DNA of 8,193 nucleotides, from the NCBI GenBank assembly GCA_035518875.1, contig DATIXD010000379.1:1-8193 (forward strand), written 5' to 3'. The DNA comes from DATIXD01 sp035518875 (lineage in GTDB: Bacteria > Pseudomonadota > Gammaproteobacteria > Methylococcales > Methylococcaceae). The notes below the pieces were generated by a model that was given only the letters and a program-made list of their open reading frames with translations, did no database searches and had not been told where the DNA came from. This document shows, piece after piece, positions 1-5,493 of the stretch (positions within the stretch are counted from its first letter, which is position 1; each line of letters opens with the position of its first letter). The translations under genes and the position numbers were made by a program.

Positions 1-2
1 GG

Positions 3-209
3 GCTGGGTATGAATATCTAAGGGTGAATGAAAAGCGGGTAAAAAGGGTCCTCATTCTAAGCGAGCTTATTTTTATCTCCGAGAAGCGAGACAAGTCCCA
101 ATTTGAGCTCAGCCTGCAACCTCTGTATGACGAAGTAGATAGAATCGGAGGCGCAGCGGAAAAATGGATCAAAGAGAAGTCGCTTTACCACTTCATCTAC
201 CCACATTGA
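3..209 (+). CDS. 3' end of an unrecognised cassette-type gene (5' truncated by window edge)
   Basis: The reading frame is open from the first bases of the window to a TGA at 207-209, giving about 68 residues and no upstream stop, so this is most likely the C-terminal part of a longer protein. A GTG at 24 with an AAGGG-like stretch just before it could also be a start, which would make a 61-residue protein. The visible part is charged and mostly helical in character, with a Lys/Arg-rich start, a short hydrophobic run (VLILSELIFI) and the ending SLYHFIYPH. I do not recognise a family. The stop lies 4 bases before the attC-like site at 214-304, which is the normal position of a gene in an integron cassette. 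The stretch is more AT-rich than the genes from 1477 onward, in keeping with a transferred cassette. Confidence 0.5.
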   Translation, partial: AGYEYLRVNEKRVKRVLILSELIFISEKRDKSQFELSLQPLYDEVDRIGGAAEKWIKEKSLYHFIYPH

Positions 210-213
210 TGGC

Positions 214-304
214 CGCTAACGAAGTTAGCCAACCGGACGTCAAAAACCTATGCTTTTCGGTTCCGTCCGCTGCGCTCCGGCACCGGTTACTTCCAACGTT
301 AAGC
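214..304 (+). repeat. attC-like integron recombination site
   Basis: The right end carries GTTAAGC (298-304), which fits the attC core consensus GTTRRRY. The left end carries CGCTAAC (214-220), close to the inverse core RYYYAAC. Between them lie an L''-like box GCCAACCG (228-235) and its partner CGGTTAC (284-290), complementary apart from extra unpaired bases, as expected for the extrahelical bases that set strand choice. Spacing between L' and R' (TTCCAAC) and between R'' and L'' matches attC sites such as that of aadB as I remember it. An inner stem (CGGACG 234-239 with CGTCCG 264-269) can form. Total length of 91 bases is within the attC range. The site directly follows one ORF stop and precedes another ORF in the same orientation, so the array reads left to right and an integrase gene would lie to the left, outside the window. 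Confidence 0.72.
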
Positions 305-327
305 CGCAGAAGTAGGAGACGATCCCT

Positions 328-735
328 GTGTTGTTCAACAACTGCAAAGCCCGCCCTCACACTGAGCTGTATGGCCCGGGAGCGTTCTATGACCTGAACC
401 TAGTTGGCGCACAGGCGAACATGGCTACGAACCTCCAGCAGGGACAGCATTGCTGTGCGGCCACCCCCGTCGAAAAACGTAACATCAAAAGTGACATCAT
501 ATTCCACTGGTTCTGCTTCTCGCACGAGCAGATCATGGAGATGCCCGACAAACCGGGCACGACGGTGCGGGTGTTCTTCGGCGAGTGGCTTGGATCGGAG
601 CGCCTGCCGCGAGCCGCGGCCGTCGCGAAAGAGCCGTACACATGGTTTTTCAACGTCAAAGGCCAATTCAAACAGCTGTCGGCCATCCAGCCGAGGGGCC
701 ACTGCGCGGCACCGGCCGGCCTGTGCCGCGGCTGA
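328..735 (+). CDS. Hypothetical cassette protein, 135 aa
   Basis: The ORF begins with GTG, 24 bases after the end of the attC-like site, and has a good ribosome binding site AGGAG at 314-318 with a 9-base spacer. This compact layout is typical of the first gene in an integron cassette. The 135-residue product has no signal peptide or membrane segment. It has an aromatic-rich central part (IIFHWFCFSHEQ near residues 55-66), a stretch VRVFFGEWLGSERLP near 80-94 and TWFFNVKGQFKQLS near 104-117. It is Cys-containing and ends in a low-complexity Ala/Gly/Pro tail. Codon third positions are GC-rich and regular, which supports real coding. I do not recognise a domain or function. Two antisense frames over the same bases are also open, but neither has a ribosome binding site that I can see. 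It may be cytosolic; nothing more can be said. Confidence 0.58.
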   Translation: MLFNNCKARPHTELYGPGAFYDLNLVGAQANMATNLQQGQHCCAATPVEKRNIKSDIIFHWFCFSHEQIMEMPDKPGTTVRVFFGEWLGSERLPRAAAVAKEPYTWFFNVKGQFKQLSAIQPRGHCAAPAGLCRG

Positions 736-772
736 GGTGTATGGCGGCTCTGTTGCAACCCGTAACCCGTAA

Positions 773-797
773 GGCGGAACCAGGGGTGGGTTCCGCC
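773..797. repeat. Perfect intergenic palindrome (9-bp stem)
   Basis: GGCGGAACC (773-781) and GGTTCCGCC (789-797) are exact inverted copies around a 7-base loop. No T run follows on either strand, so this is not a standard intrinsic terminator. It resembles the dispersed 'GGCGG..TT..AACC' intergenic palindromes of many Gammaproteobacteria and is similar in sequence style to the one at 1444-1469. It could act as an mRNA-stabilising or weak termination hairpin behind the 328-735 ORF. Confidence 0.6.
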
Positions 798-886
798 GGA
801 TGGAATCGTAGGTGTGCTTTCGATGATTCGCACGACAGTCGTTGGATACACCACCCCGCGTGAATTTGGATTCGGCGCCGCTGTTT

Positions 887-912
887 GGCGGATCGCCCTT
901 CGGGCATCCGCC
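887..912. repeat. Strong GC-rich hairpin
   Basis: GGCGGAT (887-893) pairs with ATCCGCC (906-912). After one bulged C (894) the stem continues with GCCC (895-898) and GGGC (902-905) around a TTC loop. No T tract follows. It is probably a repetitive extragenic palindrome or structured RNA end; I cannot assign it to a gene. Confidence 0.5.
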
Positions 913-1147
913 CTGCGGACTATTGGCCCGGGCCGGCTAAAGAATGAAGCCCATTTTGCTATTTAATGACAACTGACGCGATCCGACCTGTCATATCTGT
1001 CAAGTTACCATAGAGAATCAAGGGCAGAGCGATACAATATGTCAACTATATCAACATGTTGCGAGTTGGCGCGCAATATGCCTACGTACTGCCGAAACGC
1101 TAAGAGTACTGTTTCCTAAACCGGTGAAACTTTTGTGAGCAGGTAAA

Positions 1148-1321
1148 ATGAACTTGACTTTCCTCAACTTGTTTCTAACCCTGATGGCTATCGTAAATGT
1201 GTCAGTTGTTCTGAGAAGTCTGTACAAACATTATTGGAGAAAACCGGGTGCTGATGGAGGAACCGCCATCATTTCTACTAATTTGCAGAATAGGGAAACA
1301 CTGCAACCCCCGAACTGCTGA
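1148..1321 (+). CDS. Possible small single-pass membrane peptide, 57 aa
   Basis: An ATG at 1148 opens a 57-codon frame ending in TGA at 1319-1321. A weak ribosome binding site, AGG at 1141-1143, lies 4 bases before the ATG, closer than usual. The product has a hydrophobic N-terminal segment, roughly residues 3-22 (LTFLNLFLTLMAIVNVSVVL), followed by a positive and aromatic patch (RSLYKHYWRK, 23-32) and a short polar C-terminal tail. This is the pattern of an inner-membrane anchor with its basic flank in the cytoplasm by the positive-inside rule. I recognise no family. The frame is short enough to arise by chance, and an open antisense frame (1231-1443) overlaps it. If real, it lies alone between the cassette region and the convergent cyclase gene. 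Confidence 0.35.
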   Translation: MNLTFLNLFLTLMAIVNVSVVLRSLYKHYWRKPGADGGTAIISTNLQNRETLQPPNC

Positions 1322-1443
1322 CGCTTTGTTCTTTTTGTTACGTGAATAGCGGCGTCTTTGTTTAACCAAACAAATTGAAATCCCCCGACTCTGTCCAATG
1401 CCGTTAACTCAAGGGCCGACCTGTCGTTCCGCCAACCCAGCAC

Positions 1444-1469
1444 GGCGGGTTACGCTTCGCTAACCCGCC
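1444..1469. terminator. Palindrome between small ORF and cyclase, possible terminator
   Basis: GGCGGGTTA (1444-1452) and TAACCCGCC (1461-1469) are exact inverted copies around the loop CGCTTCGC. It begins 7 bases beyond the cyclase stop codon (1477-1479), the right place for a 3'-end hairpin of that transcript. There is no T run after it, so termination by itself would be weak; it may be a repetitive extragenic palindrome that also protects the mRNA end. The arms resemble those at 773-797. Confidence 0.5.
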
Positions 1470-1476
1470 TCGGCGC

Positions 1477-2583
1477 TCACACCTTGTGGGCCAATTGCAT
1501 TTCGTCCACGAGCATCTCATGTGTCCGAATTTCGCCCACGACAGCGTCGTCGAGCGAGTAGATGGGCAGGGGGCGGCTCTGCCCCTTGAGCTGGAAGTCG
1601 CCCATCGCCGCGAAATTCCACGGCTGGGTGCAGGCGTCCCGCACCGACTCAGTCATGGCGATGGCCTTGCCGATACTACGGGTCAAACCTTCGAGACGCG
1701 CAGCCAAGTTGACCATGTCGCCGAGCACGGTGTAGTCCATCTTGATCCGTGACCCGATGTTGCCCTCAATGACTGGCCCCTTGCTCAAACCGAAGCCGCA
1801 GTAAAGGAAGCGCATTAGCCGGCATTTATCTGCATTGGAACGCAGTTCTTGAAGATCTTTCAGGGTATTCAGACAAGCGGCGACTGCGCCATCGGCCTCA
1901 TCAGGCGGAAAATGGGCCATCACGCAATCTCCCACGTATTTGGTAACCTGGCCGCCGTTTTCAACGACGCGGAGGGAACAGACTTCCAGAAATTGGCTGA
2001 CGAGATCGGCGACTTCCTCGACCGGGAATTTCTCGGAAAGGTAGGAGAAGGCAACAATGTCGCCGAACAGGACGATCTGCTCGGTCTTCTTGACCGGCAC
2101 GCTCAGGGGATTGATGCCTTCCGTGAGAAACTTCAGAACGGAAGGCTGTGTGTAGCGTTCGATAATGCGGTGGGATTCGGTGATATTCTCCAGCATGATG
2201 CGCATGGCCTGGAGAATGATATCGTTGGTGCTGTTCAGACGGACCGTCTTCATGGACCACTTAGCGAACAGGCGTTCGGCGATGTCGTGCTCGGCCTTCA
2301 GAATCAGTAGATCCCGGTGCCGCGGGTCGCTACGGATGCGAGAGAGTACCCGGTCGACCGCATTTTCTTCGCCTTCAAGAATCTGAAAAAAGAACTCGTG
2401 GGCGGAGAACAGGATGCCCGTGATACCGACCTTCAGATTGTTCCGGCTGGAAATGCGGCCGATTTCGTCGATCTCGGCGCCCGACAACCGCTGGGTAGCC
2501 GTGCTGATGTACATGATACGCTTCACGCTTCGTCTCAACTTCTTTGTTTTTCCCGAAGCAGCGGGCCGGATCGGGAATACCAT
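1477..2583 (-). CDS. BLUF-domain photoactivated adenylyl cyclase (bPAC-like)
   Basis: This 368-residue protein should make cAMP from ATP in the cytosol in response to blue light. Residues about 21-115 form a BLUF flavin-binding domain: Tyr25 (MYIS), Asn48/Asn49 (RNN), the ITG turn at 54-56, Gln67 in FFQILEG, and Trp109/Met111 in WSMKT. A linker helix (about 120-160) precedes a class III cyclase domain (about 168-345). In it Asp175 (GDIVAF) and Asp219 (KYVGD) fit the metal-binding aspartates, Lys215 and Thr285 the adenine-selecting pair, and Asn292 and Arg296 (VNLAARLE) the transition-state residues. From memory, the protein aligns with Beggiatoa bPAC at a constant offset of 18, including bPAC Lys197, Asp265 and Thr267. 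bPAC begins near our residue 19, so the GTG at 2526 is an alternative start; neither start has a clear ribosome binding site. The gene lies 218 bases downstream of the aminotransferase and is probably transcribed separately. Confidence 0.93.
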   Translation of the reverse strand: MVFPIRPAASGKTKKLRRSVKRIMYISTATQRLSGAEIDEIGRISSRNNLKVGITGILFSAHEFFFQILEGEENAVDRVLSRIRSDPRHRDLLILKAEHDIAERLFAKWSMKTVRLNSTNDIILQAMRIMLENITESHRIIERYTQPSVLKFLTEGINPLSVPVKKTEQIVLFGDIVAFSYLSEKFPVEEVADLVSQFLEVCSLRVVENGGQVTKYVGDCVMAHFPPDEADGAVAACLNTLKDLQELRSNADKCRLMRFLYCGFGLSKGPVIEGNIGSRIKMDYTVLGDMVNLAARLEGLTRSIGKAIAMTESVRDACTQPWNFAAMGDFQLKGQSRPLPIYSLDDAVVGEIRTHEMLVDEMQLAHKV

Positions 2584-2729
2584 CTTGCGGATAGCGGCTG
2601 TTTACAAGGGGTGAATGCACAGGATGGTAGCGAGTTTGCCCCTCTCGCACCAGAGGATCGGCCCGGAAATGGAGGCCGGACAGAGGGGAATGGGATTACG
2701 GAAATGGAGCGGACACGATTTCTCAAGAA

Positions 2730-2747
2730 ATTTTGCCCGCGCAAAAT
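2730..2747. promoter_or_regulatory. AT-armed hairpin upstream of the cyclase gene
   Basis: ATTTTGC (2730-2736) and GCAAAAT (2741-2747) are exact inverted copies around CCGC. Immediately to the left TTTCT and AGAAA (2719-2730) form a second small palindrome. They lie about 135-165 bases upstream of the cyclase start, in the gap after the aminotransferase. They could be operator sites or a transcript-end structure. I found no convincing sigma-70 promoter next to them. Confidence 0.25.
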
Positions 2748-2764
2748 GCGCCGATGAACAAAGC

Positions 2765-2782
2765 GCATCCTGTCGGGGATGC
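2765..2782 (-). terminator. Putative weak terminator after the aminotransferase gene
   Basis: GCATCC and GGATGC form a 6-bp stem around a 6-base loop, starting 19 bases beyond the aminotransferase stop (2802-2804). On the minus strand it is followed by GCTTTGTTC, a poor T-rich tail. Position is right but the stem and tail are weak. Confidence 0.35.
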
Positions 2783-2801
2783 CCACCACCTGCGGGGCAA
2801 A

Positions 2802-3959
2802 TCAGCGGGCGATGAATCCCGCAATGCGTTCCACGCCGAGGGATAGCCTTTCCATCGAAGTGGTATAGGAAAACCGCAGATAGTCATCAGGACGATTTTC
2901 ACCGAAGTCCCTGCCGGGCGTCACCGCTACATGAGCTTCTTCCAACAATCGCCAGGCAAAACCAAAACTGTCAGAACTCAATCGGGTGCAATCCGCGTAG
3001 ATATAAAAGGCGCCCTTCGGTTTGAGCGGTATGTCGAAGCCGAGCTTGTCCAGTTCCGTACAGAGATAATCCCGCCGGGCCTGGAACTCCAAGCGTCTTC
3101 GCTCCAACGCCTGCAAGTTGTCCTCGCCGAAGGCCGCAAGCGCCGCGGCTTGGGATGCCGAAGAGGCCGAAATAAAAATATTCTGCGCCAGCTTTTCCAA
3201 GGCTTCGACATGACTCTCCGGCGCGATGAGCCAGCCCAGGCGCCATCCGGTCATGCCGAAATATTTGGAAAAGCTGTTGATCACGAAGACATCGTCGGAA
3301 AATTCCAGCGCCGAATGAGAGCGTTCGCCGTATTCGAGCCCATGATAAATTTCATCGGAAATCAAGAAGCCACCGTGCCGCTCGACCCGCCCGACCATTT
3401 CGTTCAATGCGCCCTCGCTTATCAGCGTGCCCGTCGGATTCGAAGGCGAAGCCAAGACCACGCCCGCGGTTTGACGATACCAATATTTCTCGAGCAAGGT
3501 GCTGTTCAGCTGAAAGCCCGAATCGACATCAACGGGAACGCTTTGGGGTTTGCCGGCGAAGAGGCGCACGAAATTTGCGTAACAGGGATAGCCGGGGTCG
3601 GCGAGCAAGACACGATCGCCGGGGTTGACCAGAGCCCCCATCGCCAGCAGAAACGCGCCGGAAGCGCCCGGCGTGATGAAGATCCGGCGGCGGGGCGGAC
3701 GAACGCCGTATCGCCGCAGATAGTAATCCGCTATCGCCTCCCGCAGTTCGGGCAATCCGGAAGCCGAGGTATATTTGATCTTGCCGGCACGGATGAACTG
3801 AGCGCCCGCCTCCGCTACGGCTGCTGGCGTCGGAAAATCGGGCTCGCCGATTTCCATGTGCACGATATCTCGGCCCTCCCGCTCCAAAGCCTGGGCGCGA
3901 TCGAGGAGTTTCATCACCTGGAATGACTTGATGCTCCCCATGCGCTTCGCGATCAGCAT
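2802..3959 (-). CDS. Class I/II PLP-dependent aminotransferase
   Basis: The 385-residue protein has the fold-type I aminotransferase landmarks in order: an N-terminal IGEPDFPTP (37-45), YTSASGLPELREAI (63-76), SPSNPTG with Asn174, SDEIYHGL with Asp202 and Tyr205, the PLP lysine Lys232 in SFSKYFGMTGWRLGW with Arg240 for the phosphate, and Arg362 (DYLRFSY) for the substrate carboxylate. Length fits the aspartate/alanine aminotransferase subgroup. It transfers an amino group between an amino acid and a 2-oxo acid in the cytosol; the substrate cannot be read from these motifs, so no symbol is given. The start at 3959 has a loose GGGGATGAG upstream; Met7 (3941) is an alternative. It is divergent from dksA with a 137-base gap. 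Confidence 0.92.
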   Translation of the reverse strand: MLIAKRMGSIKSFQVMKLLDRAQALEREGRDIVHMEIGEPDFPTPAAVAEAGAQFIRAGKIKYTSASGLPELREAIADYYLRRYGVRPPRRRIFITPGASGAFLLAMGALVNPGDRVLLADPGYPCYANFVRLFAGKPQSVPVDVDSGFQLNSTLLEKYWYRQTAGVVLASPSNPTGTLISEGALNEMVGRVERHGGFLISDEIYHGLEYGERSHSALEFSDDVFVINSFSKYFGMTGWRLGWLIAPESHVEALEKLAQNIFISASSASQAAALAAFGEDNLQALERRRLEFQARRDYLCTELDKLGFDIPLKPKGAFYIYADCTRLSSDSFGFAWRLLEEAHVAVTPGRDFGENRPDDYLRFSYTTSMERLSLGVERIAGFIAR

Positions 3960-4029
3960 GAATCACTCATCCCCGTAATCTCGGAGCACAATCGATCCCC
4001 ATCTCACAGTCATCCGCTTGCTCATAATA

Positions 4030-4058
4030 TTGCGACCCTAGCCGCTTTCTGCTATTAA
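4030..4058 (+). promoter_or_regulatory. Putative sigma-70 promoter of dksA-gluQ
   Basis: TTGCGA (4030-4035) and TATTAA (4053-4058) are separated by exactly 17 bases and match the sigma-70 -35 and -10 elements at 4 of 6 and 5 of 6 positions. A transcript would begin near 4065, leaving a leader of about 30 bases before the dksA ribosome binding site AGGAG (4086-4090). Confidence 0.45.
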
Positions 4059-4096
4059 TTACGGATTTTTACCGCTCTTGGTTTTAGGAGTTACGG

Positions 4097-4537
4097 ATGT
4101 CCAGCGCGAAAGCCACTCAAATTCAAATCACGCCTTTCAGTTTCACGCCTTACCCGCTCAAGGAGGACGAAGAATACATGAACGAGGCGCAAACCGAGCA
4201 TTTCCGCCGCATTTTACAGAACTGGAAAAGGGAACTCATGCGGGAGGTCGATCGCACCGTACATCACATGCAAGACGAGGCGGCCAACTTCCCCGATCCC
4301 AACGACCGCGCCACGCAGGAATCGGAGTTCAGCCTGGAATTGCGCACTCGCGATCGGGAACGGAAGCTGATCAAGAAAATCGAGGAAGCTCTGGAAAACC
4401 TGGAGCGGGGCGTCTACGGCTACTGCGAGACCTGCGGCGTGGAAATCGGCCTTCGTCGACTGGAAGCCAGACCCACCGCCACCCAATGCATAGACTGCAA
4501 AACCCTGGACGAAATCCGGGAGAAACAAGTCGGCTGA
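4097..4537 (+). CDS. dksA: RNA polymerase-binding transcription factor DksA
   Basis: DksA enters the RNA polymerase secondary channel and, with ppGpp, lowers stable RNA transcription and raises amino acid biosynthesis promoters. The 146-residue product matches E. coli DksA closely over nearly all its length: YMNEAQTEHFRRIL (27-40), the coiled-coil tip FPDPNDRA with Asp67, Asp70 and Ala72, EFSLELRTRDRERKLIKKIE (77-96), and the zinc finger Cys110, Cys113, Cys131 and Cys134 in YCETCG and CIDC. All four cysteines and both tip aspartates are present, so it should be a full-function copy and not a Cys-poor paralogue. Only the first 20 or so residues differ from E. coli. The start is set by AGGAG at 4086-4090, 6 bases before the ATG. 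gluQ follows after 12 bases in the same reading frame. Confidence 0.98.
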   Translation: MSSAKATQIQITPFSFTPYPLKEDEEYMNEAQTEHFRRILQNWKRELMREVDRTVHHMQDEAANFPDPNDRATQESEFSLELRTRDRERKLIKKIEEALENLERGVYGYCETCGVEIGLRRLEARPTATQCIDCKTLDEIREKQVG

Positions 4538-4549
4538 TTCGGTTCGACT

Positions 4550-5485
4550 TTGTCGGCCTCCTGTTCTTCCGATCTCGACCCTACGCCGCAGGGCGGTCAA
4601 TACCGGGGGCGTTTCGCCCCGTCGCCGACCGGTCCCCTGCACCTCGGCTCACTATATACCGCCCTCGCCAGTTTTCTTCAGGCCCGCTCGCTCCGCGGCG
4701 AATGGCTGCTGCGGATCGACGACGTCGACTCGCTGCGCACCATTCCTTCGGCTGCCGACCGTATCCTTCGTACACTGGAGTGGCATGGTCTTCATTGGGA
4801 TGGCGAAGTGGTCTTCCAAAGCCGCAATCTGGAAGCCTACCAACGAGCCCTCGAAGTACTGGAATCAAACGGACTGCTGTATCCCTGCACCTGCACCCGC
4901 CAGGAACTCACCGCCCTGACCCGCCAGAACTCCGACCACAACGCCTACCCGGGTGTTTGTCGAGGCCAAAGCCGCGACCTTCGCCAGCCGCACGCGCTGA
5001 GAGTCAAAGCGGGTGACATAACCATTGCTTTCGCCGACACAATGCAAGGGGAATTCCGCCAGGATCTTGCCGCCGAGGTCGGGGATTTCATCGTGCGCCG
5101 GCGGGACGGCATTCACGCCTATCACCTGGCGACGGTGATCGACGATCATCGGGCGGAAATCACCGAAGTCATGCGAGGCATCGACCTGCTCGAATCGACG
5201 CCCCGCCAAATCCATCTGCAACGCCTGTTAAAACTGCCCACGCCGTCTTATCGGCATATCCCCGTGGTCGCGGACGCCCAAGGCAACAAACTGAGCAAGC
5301 AGTCCGGGGCTGTCCCCGTCGATGACGCCCATCCCTCGCGCACGCTTTTCACTCTGTTGAACCTACTCAACCAATCCCCGCCGAAGGAGCTGCAAACCGG
5401 TCCGCCGGATGAAATCTTACAATGGGCCATCGCAGCCTGGGATGTGGGCAAACTGGTCGGAAGGGCCGTTGCGCCTGCGCTGTAA
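4550..5485 (+). CDS. gluQ: Glutamyl-Q tRNA(Asp) synthetase
   Basis: This truncated relative of glutamyl-tRNA synthetase lacks the anticodon-binding part. It activates glutamate and attaches it to the queuosine base at the wobble position of tRNA-Asp. The 311-residue protein shows GRFAPSPTGPLHLGSL with the HIGH-type motif HLGS (31-34), RIDDVD (55-60), the zinc site Cys113, Cys115, Tyr133 and Cys137, the VMRGIDLLESTPRQ segment (208-220), and a KMSKS-type NKLSK (246-250). The start is unusual: TTG at 4550 is the only standard start codon between the in-frame dksA stop (4535-4537) and the conserved YRGRF. There is no clear ribosome binding site, so translation is probably coupled to dksA. Also known as gluQRS or yadB. 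It converges with the oxidoreductase operon, with 8 bases between the stop codons. Confidence 0.95.
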   Translation: MSASCSSDLDPTPQGGQYRGRFAPSPTGPLHLGSLYTALASFLQARSLRGEWLLRIDDVDSLRTIPSAADRILRTLEWHGLHWDGEVVFQSRNLEAYQRALEVLESNGLLYPCTCTRQELTALTRQNSDHNAYPGVCRGQSRDLRQPHALRVKAGDITIAFADTMQGEFRQDLAAEVGDFIVRRRDGIHAYHLATVIDDHRAEITEVMRGIDLLESTPRQIHLQRLLKLPTPSYRHIPVVADAQGNKLSKQSGAVPVDDAHPSRTLFTLLNLLNQSPPKELQTGPPDEILQWAIAAWDVGKLVGRAVAPAL

Positions 5486-5493
5486 ACGCGCCG

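Larger units (their letters stand above)
736..1147. other. Non-coding stretch between cassette ORF and small peptide ORF
   Basis: I see no convincing gene here. The left half (750-940) is GC-rich and dominated by palindromes, listed separately at 773-797 and 887-912, plus a perfect 10-base palindrome GGCCCGGGCC at 925-934. The right half (about 945-1147) is AT-richer, with small repeats such as CTGTCATAT followed by CTGTCA near 990-1001 and a palindrome CAACATGTTG at 1052-1061. No second attC core pair could be found that would close the cassette holding the 328-735 ORF. Only very short peptides can be read (for example 10-15 codons near 944-1015). Confidence 0.6.

Noticed and set aside
841..847. 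GTTGGAT as the R' core of a second attC
   Set aside because: It fits GTTRRRY, but no matching inverse core or L boxes with the right spacing could be found upstream.
387..854. Open antisense frames over the cassette ORF (387-854 and 400-702, minus strand)
   Set aside because: No ribosome binding site that I can see, and the plus-strand ORF has a better start context and the orientation expected for a cassette with attC on its left.
1231..1443. 70-residue minus-strand ORF
   Set aside because: It starts with GTG inside the intergenic palindrome with no ribosome binding site and overlaps the small membrane ORF; the protein has no recognisable motif.
2931..3926. Long plus-strand ORF opposite the aminotransferase
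   Set aside because: Shadow of a high-GC gene; no domain, and the minus-strand frame has the full aminotransferase motif set.
4078..5016. 312-codon plus-strand ORF across dksA and gluQ
   Set aside because: Different frame from both well-identified genes, with low-complexity Arg/Ser/Pro-rich translation.
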